NCBI RefSeq assembly: GCF_003987335.1
Contig: NZ_PIPK01000006.1
Span: 1-64,000 of the forward strand
Direction: 5' to 3'
Origin: Aliidiomarina maris
GTDB taxonomy: Bacteria > Pseudomonadota > Gammaproteobacteria > Enterobacterales > Alteromonadaceae
DNA length: 64,000 nucleotides
Under the pieces are notes generated by a model, which had not been told where the DNA came from, made no database searches, and worked only from the letters and a program-made list of their open reading frames with translations. Each line of letters begins with the position of its first letter. The stretch's first letter is position 1. Positions 45,635 to 55,093 of the stretch are shown here, piece by piece. The position numbers and the translations under genes are program-made.

Positions 45635-46978
45635 TTAACGATACGCTGCCTCGATTTCGGCTAACTTCTCATCCAGCATCGTACGACTCAACCAACGCCC
45701 ACGTACCATCACGCCAGCGGGTTCTGCCACCGTCGATAGGGTCTCTAAAGGGTTGTCTGCAAGCAGCACTAAGTCAGCACGTTGACCTGCTACCACCTGA
45801 CCAAATTCAGGCTCATCAAGCCCTTGGGCTTGGGCGAAATAGCGTCCCACCGCTACCGTGCCTGAATATAAAATTTCATACGGTGTCATGCCGGCATCCG
45901 CCATCATCTCAAGCTCTCTAAAAAGGCTTAAACCAGGCACGCTATACACCTGAGGTGCATCGGTGCCCATTAGAATTTCTGCACCACCGGCTTGTAACGC
46001 CGCTAATAACTGTTGTCGATTACGCTGATGCACGTCGGCATGCTCGCCACTGTAATAGCGTGACTGACTGATATTATCTAAATAATTATGCCAACCTTCG
46101 CGCACGCTCGCAGGCATGTACTTGGCTTCTGCAAATTGCTCAAGTTCAGCGCGGTCAGCAGCGCCTATCAATGTCGCCCACAGCACTTGGGTCGGCACGA
46201 TGCCGACATTATACTCAATCGTCATATTCACCAAGGTTTCCAGTTCGTCCTCGGTAATTGCCCGCTCCGTCGCGCCCACGAACTCAATGTAGCCGTCCAT
46301 ATGGTCAATCGTGCGAATGCCTGCTGCCATCGCAACATCAAGGGGGACATCACTGGGTACATGGCCTGCGAAATCGATGCCTTCGGCACGGGCTTGCTGT
46401 GCAACCGCTTCAAACTCAGCTAATTCAAGCCCTGGGTGAATTTTAAGCAAATCCCAGCCCGCTTGCTTATGCTCACGGACCATGTCGCGCGCTTGCTCGG
46501 GCGAACTGACACTATTGCCATTAAAGCTTGGCCCAGCTAAATACAGATTAGGCCCCAAGCGGGCTCCGCTTTGCACGTCCTGTTTGAGCTGTAGCTGATC
46601 AGCATGCCCTAGCATGCCGCGGACTGTAGTCACACCGCCTGCCAAATATAGAAACAAAGTGTCATTTAAGTAGCGCTGGGGAAAGCGGTCGCTTTGAGTT
46701 GGTGGCACATGCCCATGCATTTCAGCCAAACCCGGAATCAAGTACTGACCACGCGCATCAATAACATGACTATTATGCTCGGCGCTAAATTCAGCCATTG
46801 GCAGCACTTGATAGATATGTTGGTCACGCACTATTACCGCTTGCTGCTCAAGCACCTGCGGTGACTCCATGGTGATCACATTCACATTGGTAAACACATA
46901 GTCCGCAGCCACAGACACTTGACTACTTAGCAATAAAGTCACTGCCGCTAACGTTTTGAAGACCTGCCGTGCTTGCAT
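45635..46978 (-). CDS. Amidohydrolase family protein, exported
   Basis: 447 aa, ATG 46978. Signal peptide (FKTLAAVTLLLSSQVSVAA). Metal sites: LIPGLAEMHGHVPPT (HxH), AGHVPSDVP, IDHMDGYIEF and LMGTDAPQVYSVPG (Asp). TTVRGMLGHADQLQ is typical of the prolidase/imidazolonepropionase-like branch. It is the first gene of the three-gene set amidohydrolase-ggt-amidohydrolase, with 4 bp to ggt, and is only 36 bp downstream of the ion-channel gene, so the transcript may start further upstream. The substrate is unknown; dipeptides are the likely class. Confidence 0.85.
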   Translation of the reverse strand: MQARQVFKTLAAVTLLLSSQVSVAADYVFTNVNVITMESPQVLEQQAVIVRDQHIYQVLPMAEFSAEHNSHVIDARGQYLIPGLAEMHGHVPPTQSDRFPQRYLNDTLFLYLAGGVTTVRGMLGHADQLQLKQDVQSGARLGPNLYLAGPSFNGNSVSSPEQARDMVREHKQAGWDLLKIHPGLELAEFEAVAQQARAEGIDFAGHVPSDVPLDVAMAAGIRTIDHMDGYIEFVGATERAITEDELETLVNMTIEYNVGIVPTQVLWATLIGAADRAELEQFAEAKYMPASVREGWHNYLDNISQSRYYSGEHADVHQRNRQQLLAALQAGGAEILMGTDAPQVYSVPGLSLFRELEMMADAGMTPYEILYSGTVAVGRYFAQAQGLDEPEFGQVVAGQRADLVLLADNPLETLSTVAEPAGVMVRGRWLSRTMLDEKLAEIEAAYR

Positions 46979-47014
46979 GTTATTCCCCCATCGACAAATT
47001 TTAGTCAGTATAGC

Positions 47015-47863
47015 TTACCCTGAATCTTTGTCAGTGGATCGCGGTTGGTTTAACAGCTGCTCCATGCGCTTCATTTGCGCTTGCATGTCTTGCATGCCTT
47101 GGCGCAGCGCTTTTAAATCCGCGGCTTCGCCCTCACCTTGCTCAACTTCATGGGCGGCGGATTCCTTTTGCATTGTTTCCAGCACGATACCTATCATCAT
47201 GTTTAAGAAAATAAAGGCACTAAAGAAAATGAAACTGACGTAATACACCCACGACCAAGGATACACTTCCATGGTTTCGTACATAATTGCAGTCCAGCTC
47301 TCAAAGGTCGAAATCCGGAATAAGGTGAGAACGGCAATCGAAATATTGTCCCAATAGAACGGGTTGATATCACGGAAAATAAAGCTGCCGATGGCACCGT
47401 AAATATAGAAAATAATAAACATGAACAGCGCCACGTAGCCCATTTTCGGCAACGCCTTTAACAGCGCATTCATCAACATACGCAGCTCGGGCACCATCGA
47501 GACTAAACGCATCACCCTGAAAACCCGTAACAGACGTGCGATGAGCACTGTTTCGCTGTTTTCAACTGGAATCAAACTCGCAACCACGATGATAAAGTCA
47601 AACACATTCCAGCCAGACTTGAAAAAGTCGCGCCAACGGCGTTCAGCCAATAACCGAATAATAATTTCGACCAGGAAAAATAAGGTCACCGCCCAATCGA
47701 GCACATTCAAAATCGGCGTAAACCGATTGGTTTCTTCGTAGGTTTTCGCGCCTACCATCAACGCTGAAAATACGATGATGATAATGACGATGGTTTCAAA
47801 AATTTTATTCGAGCGCAGGCGTAAGAAGCCCTGCTGTAAACGGTAGAGAGATTGCTTATTCAT
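47015..47863 (-). CDS. Bacterial voltage-gated sodium channel (NaChBac family)
   Basis: 282 aa from ATG 47863. Six membrane helices of a single voltage-gated domain: S4 carries four spaced arginines in ARLLRVFRVMRLV; the pore has the filter TFESWT where NaChBac has TLESWAS, so sodium selectivity is expected. The S6 segment is FIFFSAFIFLNMMIGIVLET. A C-terminal acidic neck and coiled coil (HEVEQGEGEAADLKALRQGM...) would tetramerise it. It probably contributes to motility or pH homeostasis in a salty, alkaline niche. It lies between the degenerate hydrolase gene and the amidohydrolase operon. Confidence 0.92.
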   Translation of the reverse strand: MNKQSLYRLQQGFLRLRSNKIFETIVIIIIVFSALMVGAKTYEETNRFTPILNVLDWAVTLFFLVEIIIRLLAERRWRDFFKSGWNVFDFIIVVASLIPVENSETVLIARLLRVFRVMRLVSMVPELRMLMNALLKALPKMGYVALFMFIIFYIYGAIGSFIFRDINPFYWDNISIAVLTLFRISTFESWTAIMYETMEVYPWSWVYYVSFIFFSAFIFLNMMIGIVLETMQKESAAHEVEQGEGEAADLKALRQGMQDMQAQMKRMEQLLNQPRSTDKDSG

Positions 47864-47917
47864 CGTAGTAGGCACAATTAAGAGATTATCAATATAAACG
47901 GGTTGAGCCTGGCATGA

Positions 47918-49798
47918 TTACCAGGCCCAAGTGCGCAGCGCAAACCAACCGCTGTAAATCAACCAAATACCCAAGCCTGAGGCACATATGCTGGCTATCA
48001 AGCAGCGCCAGCGCGCAATGGTATTTGGCTCTGTGGACCAGAACCTGAGGTTACTGAGCAAGCCTGCGAACGCCAAAGGTGGTGCGAGTAGACTAAATAA
48101 CCACAGCAAAATGCTGCGCCAAGTGTCATCGCTGGCATGCTCTAAGCTTAAGCTTCCCGCTACAAATGCTGCGAGTAGAAAGCACAAGGTGGCAAGCGTG
48201 GTAAAACGCCGCGACCAAGCATGACGCAAGCTATCTGCGCGCGCAAAGGGGTTGGTCAGCAATATGACCCAAGCGCTGGCGAAGGTTAGTAACGGCCAAA
48301 GGGCCTGCCAATGGGTCACTTTGTAGCGTACATCTTGATGTACCTGCAGTTTTTGCTGCCCCGTTTGGTCACTAAACAATACGCCGACAATACTGCCGTC
48401 CTGACGGTGGGCTAGACGGCTGCCATCTATGCTGCGCAATGGCACGCTCGCGCCCAATCCAAGTAAAGGCCGCAGAGTCAAATCGGCGCCTTCGCGTTGC
48501 ATATAGGTTAAGTTAAACAAACTGTGGAGTGGCGCTAATAAAGCATGCTCAGGATTCTGCAAGCGATACCAGCCCGCCCAACGCTGCTCAACGGCTACAC
48601 CGCCTGCGCGCATATTCGGCAGCGGTAAATCAGCAGCTAAATACTGCCAAACCAGTTCATCCAGTGCCGGCAGCACACTCTCGTGGTTAACCACCAAGGC
48701 ATAGCCAATATCTTGCTCCGCGCGATAGCGCAGGTTCATTGAATACCCGTCAAGTGCCGACTGCCGACCACGCCAAAGCCCATAGCGCGCACGTGTGTCT
48801 AAGCCGATGCCCATGCCATAGCCAAGACCCGCATCGGCAGCCAACGTGCTACGTGGAATTTCCATATTGACCAAGGTATCTGCGCGCAATAGTGCTGGGT
48901 TATTGCTCGCCCCGCGACTCAGGATGTGCTGACCAATACGCACTAAGTCATCCACACTCATCCAACTGCCTTCAGACTCAGCCATCACCCGATTTCGAAA
49001 CGGCCGGCGCTGGGCAGGTAGTCCGTGCCAACCGCTGACCACAATGTCTGCTGCCTGCGCAGAGCCTAGTAAAGTGGCATCTAAACCCAAAGGCTCCACC
49101 ACTTGCTCTCGCACAATTTCAGCCCATGGGCGGCGTTTGTAGTGCTCGAGCATCGCAGCAATTAAACCATAGTTAAGTGCGCTGTAGCGTGTTGCATCTC
49201 CAGGCTGCCAACGGACTGTCAGCGGAGACTGCTCACGCTCCAAACGCTCAAGTAAAGGTAATTCTCGGGTACCTGAGGTCATAAAGTGACTTTTAAAACG
49301 GCGCTGGTCCAAACCACTTGAATGCTCCAGCAAATGTAGCAGCAATAACGGTTGCTCGGCCGCATAGGGGTTATTCAGGGATAATTGCGGCAAACGCTGC
49401 TGAACCTCATCAAATACACTCCACTCGCCACGTTCGATGAGCTGCATGACCGTCAATGCGGTCAGCAATTCACTAAGCTGACCGCTGAGCAGAGCCGGTG
49501 AACTGTCACCTTGGTACTGGCCTAAACGCACACGTTCCAGTTCGCGTTGCCCATTGAAGATAACCAGTTCCGCATAATCGATGCCCAGCCGCTCGGCCCT
49601 TTGCTGGAGGCGTGCGCTTAAGTCAGCAAAATCCCTTGGCCAATGCTCAGGAATAGCCACTGGCGACGAGGTATAGACTGCGGGCACGGAACCAACCTGA
49701 TTGCTTTCAGTGCTGGTTTGTTTGGCCCAAGCGTCAGCGCTTGCACTAAGCGCTGCAAGCATCCCCAAGCATCCGAATACGCGTTGCAATAAATACAT
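47918..49798 (-). CDS. Beta-lactamase-fold membrane protein with degenerate active site
   Basis: 626 aa, ATG 49798. Signal peptide (FGCLGMLAALSASADAWA), a beta-lactamase/PBP-like domain (about 50-400), and three or four C-terminal membrane helices (ALWPLLTFASAWVILLT; TLCFLLAAFVAGSLSLE; and onward). The fold is recognisable from LTVMQLIERGEWSVFDEVQ, LLLLHLLEHSSGLDQ and DLVRIGQHIL, but the SxxK nucleophile motif is absent (LSGQLSELLTAL), YxN reads YSAL, and the third motif reads WRGRQSALDG instead of HGG. It is therefore probably a non-catalytic binder. It starts within 1 bp of the cysK stop (overlap), so it is in the cysE-cysK operon. Confidence 0.8.
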   Translation of the reverse strand: MYLLQRVFGCLGMLAALSASADAWAKQTSTESNQVGSVPAVYTSSPVAIPEHWPRDFADLSARLQQRAERLGIDYAELVIFNGQRELERVRLGQYQGDSSPALLSGQLSELLTALTVMQLIERGEWSVFDEVQQRLPQLSLNNPYAAEQPLLLLHLLEHSSGLDQRRFKSHFMTSGTRELPLLERLEREQSPLTVRWQPGDATRYSALNYGLIAAMLEHYKRRPWAEIVREQVVEPLGLDATLLGSAQAADIVVSGWHGLPAQRRPFRNRVMAESEGSWMSVDDLVRIGQHILSRGASNNPALLRADTLVNMEIPRSTLAADAGLGYGMGIGLDTRARYGLWRGRQSALDGYSMNLRYRAEQDIGYALVVNHESVLPALDELVWQYLAADLPLPNMRAGGVAVEQRWAGWYRLQNPEHALLAPLHSLFNLTYMQREGADLTLRPLLGLGASVPLRSIDGSRLAHRQDGSIVGVLFSDQTGQQKLQVHQDVRYKVTHWQALWPLLTFASAWVILLTNPFARADSLRHAWSRRFTTLATLCFLLAAFVAGSLSLEHASDDTWRSILLWLFSLLAPPLAFAGLLSNLRFWSTEPNTIARWRCLIASICASGLGIWLIYSGWFALRTWAW

Positions 49799-50796
49799 TA
49801 AGGCTCCAGTTCGGCCTGTCCAAATACATCTTTGAACAGTGGCGTACTTAAATAGCGCTCGGCAGAACTTGGGATCATCACCACAATACGCTTACCTTGA
49901 TGTTCTGGTTGCGCCGCTAAGCGAGCCGCAGCAACCACCGCCGCACCTGATGAAATGCCAGCCAATATGCCTTCTTCTCGCATCAGGCGATGCGCCATCT
50001 GCATCGCCTCTTCGTTGCTGACACGCTCAACGCCATCAATCAGGTCCAGGTCTAAGTTAGCGGGAATAAACCCAGCCCCAATACCCTGAATTTTATGCGG
50101 GGCTGGGGTCAATGCTTCACCGGCCAAAGCTTGACCAATAATCGGTGAATCAGCCGGCTCCACTGCAATGGCTTGCATCGGCTCGCCTTGTTCAGTGAAA
50201 CGCGCTTGCTTGAAGTACTTTGCTGTTCCCGAGATAGTGCCGCCAGTGCCGACACCAGCCACAAAGATGTCGGGCGCACCATTCAACGCTTGCTCAATTT
50301 CAGGCCCTGTAGTGTCAAAATGAATCTGTGGATTCGCGGGGTTACTAAATTGGTGTAATTGCACGTACGTATCAGGGTGCGCCTGCTCAAGACGCTCTGC
50401 CTCTGCCACGGCGCCTTTCATTCCAAGCTCAGGCGCGGTTAACACAACCTCGGCGCCCAGTGCTTTGAGTAACTTACGCCGCTCTAAACTCATGGATGCC
50501 GGCATCGTCAACACCAACGGGTAGCCACGCGCGGCAGCAACGAACGCCAGTGCGATGCCTGTATTGCCTGACGTCGCTTCGATAATCGTTTTACCGGCAC
50601 TTAATCGCCCTGAAGCTTCTGCCGCCCAAATCATACTTGCACCAATTCGGCATTTGACGCTATTCGACGGGTTACGCGTTTCAATTTTTGCGTACACCTC
50701 ACCGGTAGTAACCCGGTTAAGGCGCACTAAGGGCGTACGGCCAATGCTCGAAGCATTGTCGTTAAAGATAGAAACAGAAGAAACGGTTGATTGCAT
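49798..50796 (-). CDS. cysK: Cysteine synthase A-type (O-acetylserine sulfhydrylase)
   Basis: 332 aa from ATG 50796. PLP-dependent: the Schiff-base Lys lies in [21 protein letters not shown] binds the amino acid carboxylate, and [10 protein letters not shown] binds the phosphate. It condenses O-acetylserine with sulfide to give cysteine. It is 58 bp downstream of cysE, so both steps of cysteine synthesis are encoded together and may form the cysteine synthase complex. It overlaps the following gene by one base. Confidence 0.92.
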   Translation of the reverse strand: MQSTVSSVSIFNDNASSIGRTPLVRLNRVTTGEVYAKIETRNPSNSVKCRIGASMIWAAEASGRLSAGKTIIEATSGNTGIALAFVAAARGYPLVLTMPASMSLERRKLLKALGAEVVLTAPELGMKGAVAEAERLEQAHPDTYVQLHQFSNPANPQIHFDTTGPEIEQALNGAPDIFVAGVGTGGTISGTAKYFKQARFTEQGEPMQAIAVEPADSPIIGQALAGEALTPAPHKIQGIGAGFIPANLDLDLIDGVERVSNEEAMQMAHRLMREEGILAGISSGAAVVAAARLAAQPEHQGKRIVVMIPSSAERYLSTPLFKDVFGQAELEP

Positions 50797-50854
50797 CAAT
50801 TCGGGCCTTATTCTTTGGTTCGTGTATTACGGGTATCACTCAGCAGTCGCTGAA

Positions 50855-51682
50855 TTAAATACTTGGGTCAAAACGCTCAAGCGCTTCTTTACGACTGCGG
50901 GCAGCGCGCTTTTCTGCCTCACGGAAATCTTCATCATCGAGTTCTATTTTCGGTAAGTCGCTGCACACGTCGCCACCCATGCGATTCACTGATCGGCAGA
51001 GTTCACCGACCCGTTCGTCAAGTAAGTTAACGTGATCCAACATGTTGCCGATTGCCATCGCCACTGGGTCTGGGTTGTCCTCGGAGACGGCGTACGCGTC
51101 GAAGCCAAACTTCTCTGCAATTTTGGCACGTTTTTCATCTTGTGCTTGGTTTTTACCTGCCTTTTGCGCAGTGCGCGATACCACGCGACCAGGAATGCCA
51201 ACCATAGTGGCACCCGCAGGCACGTCTTTTACCACCACGGCGTTGGAGCCAATGCGTGCATGGTCACCTACATGTAAAGGGCCTAAGACTTTAGCGCCAG
51301 CACCAATAACGACGTGGTTACCCAATGTTGGGTGGCGTTTGCCCGCTTGCCAACTGGTGCCACCAAGGGTCACACCATGGTACAAGGTGCAATCATCGCC
51401 AATTTCAGCGGTTTCACCAATCACTACACCCATACCGTGGTCGATAAAAAAGCGTCTGCCAATCCGCGCGCCCGGGTGGATTTCCACGCCGGTGAGCCAG
51501 CGTGCAAGGGTTGACAAGAAACGTGCTAACCACTTTAAGCGCCAGCGCCACAGGCGATGACTCAAGCGGTGCCACCAAATAGCATGCATACCTGGGTAGT
51601 TGGTCAGAACTTCGAAAAAATGTCGCGCCGCGGGGTCGCGTTCATAGATACTTGCTACATCTTCTCGTAAACCTTTCAGCAT
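50855..51682 (-). CDS. cysE: Serine O-acetyltransferase
   Basis: 275 aa from ATG 51682 (AGGA upstream, giving [16 protein letters not shown] as in known CysE); ATG 51709 would add 9 residues. Left-handed beta-helix hexapeptides are visible in the C-terminal half ([52 protein letters not shown]). The catalytic His lies in the DHGMG loop. After the helix there is a ~75-residue tail ([14 protein letters not shown]...) longer and more charged than the short tail of E. coli CysE, which inserts into CysK; the final residues here are FDPSI, and the terminal Ile is the residue that docks into CysK. Confidence 0.92.
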   Translation of the reverse strand: MLKGLREDVASIYERDPAARHFFEVLTNYPGMHAIWWHRLSHRLWRWRLKWLARFLSTLARWLTGVEIHPGARIGRRFFIDHGMGVVIGETAEIGDDCTLYHGVTLGGTSWQAGKRHPTLGNHVVIGAGAKVLGPLHVGDHARIGSNAVVVKDVPAGATMVGIPGRVVSRTAQKAGKNQAQDEKRAKIAEKFGFDAYAVSEDNPDPVAMAIGNMLDHVNLLDERVGELCRSVNRMGGDVCSDLPKIELDDEDFREAEKRAARSRKEALERFDPSI

Positions 51683-51841
51683 GGCTGGATCCTGTGAATT
51701 GTATGGCATTGACTAGTATAACGCGTTCGCCCTTGATGACGAAAGCCATTGCTGGCTTGTCAAGCTTTGTTATGTTGGGTTACCTTGGTGAAAATACAAG
51801 CGTTTTCACTCATCCAACCGATAAAAATAAGAGGTACGCGT

Positions 51842-53134
51842 ATGCAAGCTAAGGTTATCTCATTAGCCGTATTATGTGGCTTAATTGCCACCGCTCCACA
51901 AGCCGCCACCGTGATTCATGCTGGCACGCTGATCGATGGCACTGACAGCGCGCCACGTCAAAATGTGACGATTCGTATCGACGGCGACCGCATTACTGCC
52001 GTTGAAAATGGCCTGCAGCGGGTGCGCGACGGCGAAACCTTCATCGACCTTAGCCAATCTACGGTCATGCCTGGGTTTATTGATAGCCATACCCACCTCT
52101 CAAGCCAGCTTGCTCAAGGCTCATACATGCACCGGTTTACTGATAACCCTGCCACCACAGCGGTACGTGCAGCTAGCTTTGCGCGTTTGACGTTGCACGC
52201 CGGCTTTACCACAGTGCGTGAACTCGGCGACAGTGACCATGTGTCAGTGGCATTGCGTAACGGTATTCGTCAAGGCCACATTGAAGGACCGCGAATTTTC
52301 GCTGCGGGTAAATCTTTAGCTACCACAGGCGGGCACGCTGACCCAACCAACAACGTACGCGAAAGCTTTATTCACTCACCGCCTACCCCAGCCGATGGCG
52401 TCATCAATGGTCCTCTTGAAGCCCGCCAAGCGGTGCGCAAACGTTACCAGGACGGCGCTGACCTGATTAAATTAACCGCGACTGGCGGTGTGCTCAGCAT
52501 GGCATCAAGTGGCGACAACCCTCAGTTTATGATGGATGAGCTCGAATCAATCGTCGCAACGGCCAAAGACTACAATATGCGCGTGGCGGTGCATGCCCAT
52601 GGCCGCGACGGTATGCTGCGCGCGGTGCAAGCAGGTGTTGATTCAATCGAGCATGGCACTTACATGGACGATGAAGTGATTGCGGCGATGATAGAACACG
52701 GTACTTACTATGTACCGACCATTACGGCGGGCAAATCCGTAGCGGAGCGCGCTGAAATAGATGGCTTTTTCCCCGACATGGTGCGCCCAAAAGCACGCGA
52801 GATAGGCCCATTAATTCAACAAACATTTGCTACCGCGTATCAAGCTGGGGTCAAGATTGCCTTTGGCACAGACGCTGGCGTGTTTGATCATGGCGAAAAC
52901 TACCGTGAATTTGTGTACATGGTTGAAGCAGGCATGCCTGCCCATGAAGCGATTCGCAGTGCCACCTACAATGCTGCTGACCTACTCGGACAGTTGGACA
53001 ACCTGGGCACAATTGAAAGCGGCAAGCTAGCCGATATTGTCGCCGTCGACGGCGACCCACTGGCAGATATTGCAATACTCGCCGATGTTCACTTTGTGAT
53101 GCGCGATGGTCAGGTATTCAAAACCCGCGACTGA
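51842..53134 (+). CDS. Amidohydrolase family protein, exported
   Basis: 430 aa from ATG 51842 (AGAGGTAC upstream). Signal peptide (ISLAVLCGLIATAPQAA). Complete metal-binding set: MPGFIDSHTHLSSQ (HxH), KLTATGGVLSMASSG (carboxylated Lys), VAVHAHGRDGM, SIEHGTYMDD and AFGTDAGVFDHGEN (Asp). HAHG plus IEHGTYM places it in the imidazolonepropionase / Xaa-dipeptidase-like branch (Sgx-type dipeptidases). It probably cleaves hydrophobic or prolyl dipeptides in the periplasm. It is divergent from cysE and ends at a strong terminator. Confidence 0.88.
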   Translation: MQAKVISLAVLCGLIATAPQAATVIHAGTLIDGTDSAPRQNVTIRIDGDRITAVENGLQRVRDGETFIDLSQSTVMPGFIDSHTHLSSQLAQGSYMHRFTDNPATTAVRAASFARLTLHAGFTTVRELGDSDHVSVALRNGIRQGHIEGPRIFAAGKSLATTGGHADPTNNVRESFIHSPPTPADGVINGPLEARQAVRKRYQDGADLIKLTATGGVLSMASSGDNPQFMMDELESIVATAKDYNMRVAVHAHGRDGMLRAVQAGVDSIEHGTYMDDEVIAAMIEHGTYYVPTITAGKSVAERAEIDGFFPDMVRPKAREIGPLIQQTFATAYQAGVKIAFGTDAGVFDHGENYREFVYMVEAGMPAHEAIRSATYNAADLLGQLDNLGTIESGKLADIVAVDGDPLADIAILADVHFVMRDGQVFKTRD

Positions 53135-53154
53135 TGTTTATATCAAACAGCAAA

Positions 53155-53177
53155 AAGCCAGCCGTGAGGCTGGCTTT
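53155..53177. terminator. Terminator between the amidohydrolase and DUF2489 genes
   Basis: AAAGCCAGCC / GGCTGGCTTT, 10-bp stem with a GTGA-type tetraloop, A-rich on the left and T-rich on the right; it serves both convergent genes. Confidence 0.8.
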
Positions 53178-53199
53178 CTAATGGCAACTTAAGTGCAGG

Positions 53200-53679
53200 T
53201 TACTGCCCTTGTCGGGCTTTGCGCTGCGCTCTTACCCACACCAGTAGTTTGCTCACATCGGCTTGAATATCGTCCGCCAGCTCAACTTCGTAGCGCTCAC
53301 GCTCATCATCCATTTTGCGAATTTCTTTACGCGGAAACTGCTTACGGGCTTCATGCGTCGGCATGTGCTTAATCCGCTCATACATAGTATGAATGCCTGG
53401 GTACTGCTTATCGAAGATGTCAGCTTCGCTCTTAGGCGCTGGCAGCGCTAAGTGGTCAAGCAACACAGCAACCCGCAGCGACCCCTCTGACAAATCACAT
53501 TGCCCCTGTTGCATCGCCAATGAAATGGTTTCGATGCTCTCATACAGGTTATCATTACGCTTTTGAATCGCTTGGTCGCGAACTTCACGCTGCTTGCGCA
53601 ATCGCGCCAATAACGAGCCGGCATAGAATGCCAAACCCGCGATGATCGCAACACCCACTATTAGGGCAACCCAAACCAT
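53200..53679 (-). CDS. DUF2489 family membrane-anchored protein
   Basis: 159 aa, ATG 53679 with AGGAGTG upstream. One N-terminal membrane helix (VALIVGVAIIAGLAFYAGSLL), then a helical cytoplasmic domain; LSEGSLRVAVLLDHL and FPRKEIRKMDDERERYE are typical of DUF2489, which often sits next to yihI in gammaproteobacteria. The function is unknown. It is 34 bp downstream of yihI and likely its operon partner. Confidence 0.8.
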   Translation of the reverse strand: MVWVALIVGVAIIAGLAFYAGSLLARLRKQREVRDQAIQKRNDNLYESIETISLAMQQGQCDLSEGSLRVAVLLDHLALPAPKSEADIFDKQYPGIHTMYERIKHMPTHEARKQFPRKEIRKMDDERERYEVELADDIQADVSKLLVWVRAQRKARQGQ

Positions 53680-53713
53680 ACTGTCACTCCTTTTGGTTAC
53701 TCTTTAGCCGCGA

Positions 53714-54283
53714 TTAGACCCAGTCTTTCGGGTTCTCAAAACGCTGCCAAGGCTCTAAATCATCATCGTCGTCATCGTCGCCGTACTCATCCACATCAAT
53801 ACCAAGCTCGGCCGCTAGCTGACGATAGCGCTCTAACTGCTGTTCAACCCAGGCCTCGTCATCAGGACTCACCGTGTCACCGGCATCCATCTGTGCCAGT
53901 AAGTCTTGCAAGCGTGGGTCATTCTCCAAGCGGGCAAACTCGTCCTCAGCCATACGAATCGCAGGATCAACACGGGTTTCAACCGCTGGCTCTGTAGGTT
54001 TAGCCGTCGCAGCAACTGCAGGCTTCGCTGGCGCGACCGGGGCCTTCACGCTCGGGGTCAACGCTATCTTACGTTTACTGCCTACACGCGGATCTTCCAC
54101 TTGTTTTGACGCTGACGTGCGCTCGTGCTTGGGAGCCGTTGCACTATGGCGATTGCCTGCAGGCTTTCCTTTGGTTTTATCTGACTTTTTGGTGCTATCA
54201 ACAGGCGCGCGTTCACGCAAATTTTTAGGCTTTGACTTTACGCCTAGGGTGCCGGGCTTGCGGCTTTTCTTTTGCCGAGTCAT
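53714..54283 (-). CDS. yihI: Der GTPase-activating protein YihI
   Basis: 189 aa. A strongly basic, low-complexity N-terminal half (MTRQKKSRKPGTLGVKSK... with KPK and KSDKTKGK) and an acidic C-terminal helical domain (RLQDLLAQMDAGDTVSPDDE, then YRQLAAELGIDVDEYG) followed by an eight-residue Asp run (YGDDDDDDDLE). This is the YihI layout; E. coli YihI stimulates the GTPase Der and so modulates 50S ribosome assembly. A Pro/Ala-rich linker (APVAPAKPAVAATAKP) joins the halves. ATG 54283 follows TGAGGTACTG. Confidence 0.82.
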   Translation of the reverse strand: MTRQKKSRKPGTLGVKSKPKNLRERAPVDSTKKSDKTKGKPAGNRHSATAPKHERTSASKQVEDPRVGSKRKIALTPSVKAPVAPAKPAVAATAKPTEPAVETRVDPAIRMAEDEFARLENDPRLQDLLAQMDAGDTVSPDDEAWVEQQLERYRQLAAELGIDVDEYGDDDDDDDLEPWQRFENPKDWV

Positions 54284-54370
54284 AACAGTACCTCACAAAC
54301 TAATTACCTATATGGTAACGCATTCAGAGGCAAAGCGCCGAATCTTCTTACTGTCGCGCACACAAATAAA

Positions 54371-54396
54371 AAAGGCGATGTTTGCACATCGCCTTC
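54371..54396 (-). terminator. Strong minus-strand terminator with no recognised gene before it
   Basis: AAGGCGATG pairs with CATCGCCTT (9 bp, 6-base loop). On the minus strand it is followed by TTTTTTATTTG, so it ends a transcript coming from 54.4-55.1 kb, where no gene is annotated. Confidence 0.75.
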
Positions 54397-54398
54397 TT

Positions 54399-55093
54399 AA
54401 TTGAACCCAATACACCTTTACTGGTCTTATCGAGAACTGTTGTCGCTACAGTCGTAGTTATTATTATTATTTTCGCTTGGTAAATCTTGCGCCTTTATTA
54501 TTATCAACCTCGGTCACCATTGTTATGACTGCCGGGGTCTCTTAGTTGGCTGTCGACCACATCCCATGGTTAACTTATTAGCGCCTCCTGGCGTTATTTT
54601 TATTCCATCTTATATCTATTGCATTTGTTATTGGTGTTCAGGTTTTATGTCGCGCAACCGATTAACATTTAACCGCGTTGTTATAAGCCACAAACTGCCC
54701 GCCACGCTTTATGGTTGGTAACTTTACTGGTTTTAGGGGGAGGATCAACAACTTTATAGCTATAAAAATTTCGTTTTTTATTACTTACCGTTAATTATAT
54801 GTAAAGATACTGCCATATCAAAACCCATCTAGTTACTTTTTATTCACAAATGCTACGACAATCAGCCTGAATAAACATTCACTTAGCGCCGTTTATAGCA
54901 ACGAGCGTGGGAATGGTCGCAAGCATGTTACATGTGTCGCCGAAACTGGTATGTTAAACCTTTGAAGGCTGCATCTTTACACTAATTGTTGTTTTTTTAG
55001 TCACACCTTGCAGTCTATTTGACCTACTTATTTACTTTGACTCTGTCAGTCGCGTGCTGATTACGGCTCGATTGACTGCAATAAGGAGCTTAC
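54399..55093. other. Long gene-free region, possible non-coding RNA
   Basis: No convincing coding frame on either strand. The stretch is AT-rich with ATT/AAT repeats near 54460 and 54500. A small hairpin (GCGCC TCCT GGCGT, 54581-54594) followed by TATTTTTATT could end a plus-strand transcript, and the strong terminator at 54371-54396 could end a minus-strand one. From about 54730 to 55093 it supplies the long leader of the DUF885 gene. A small RNA or decayed gene is the best reading. Confidence 0.35.

Noticed and set aside
54520-54580. Short minus-strand frames near 54.55 kb (14-18 codons)
   Set aside because: No correctly spaced ribosome-binding site and no conservation can be judged; left as part of the possible RNA region.
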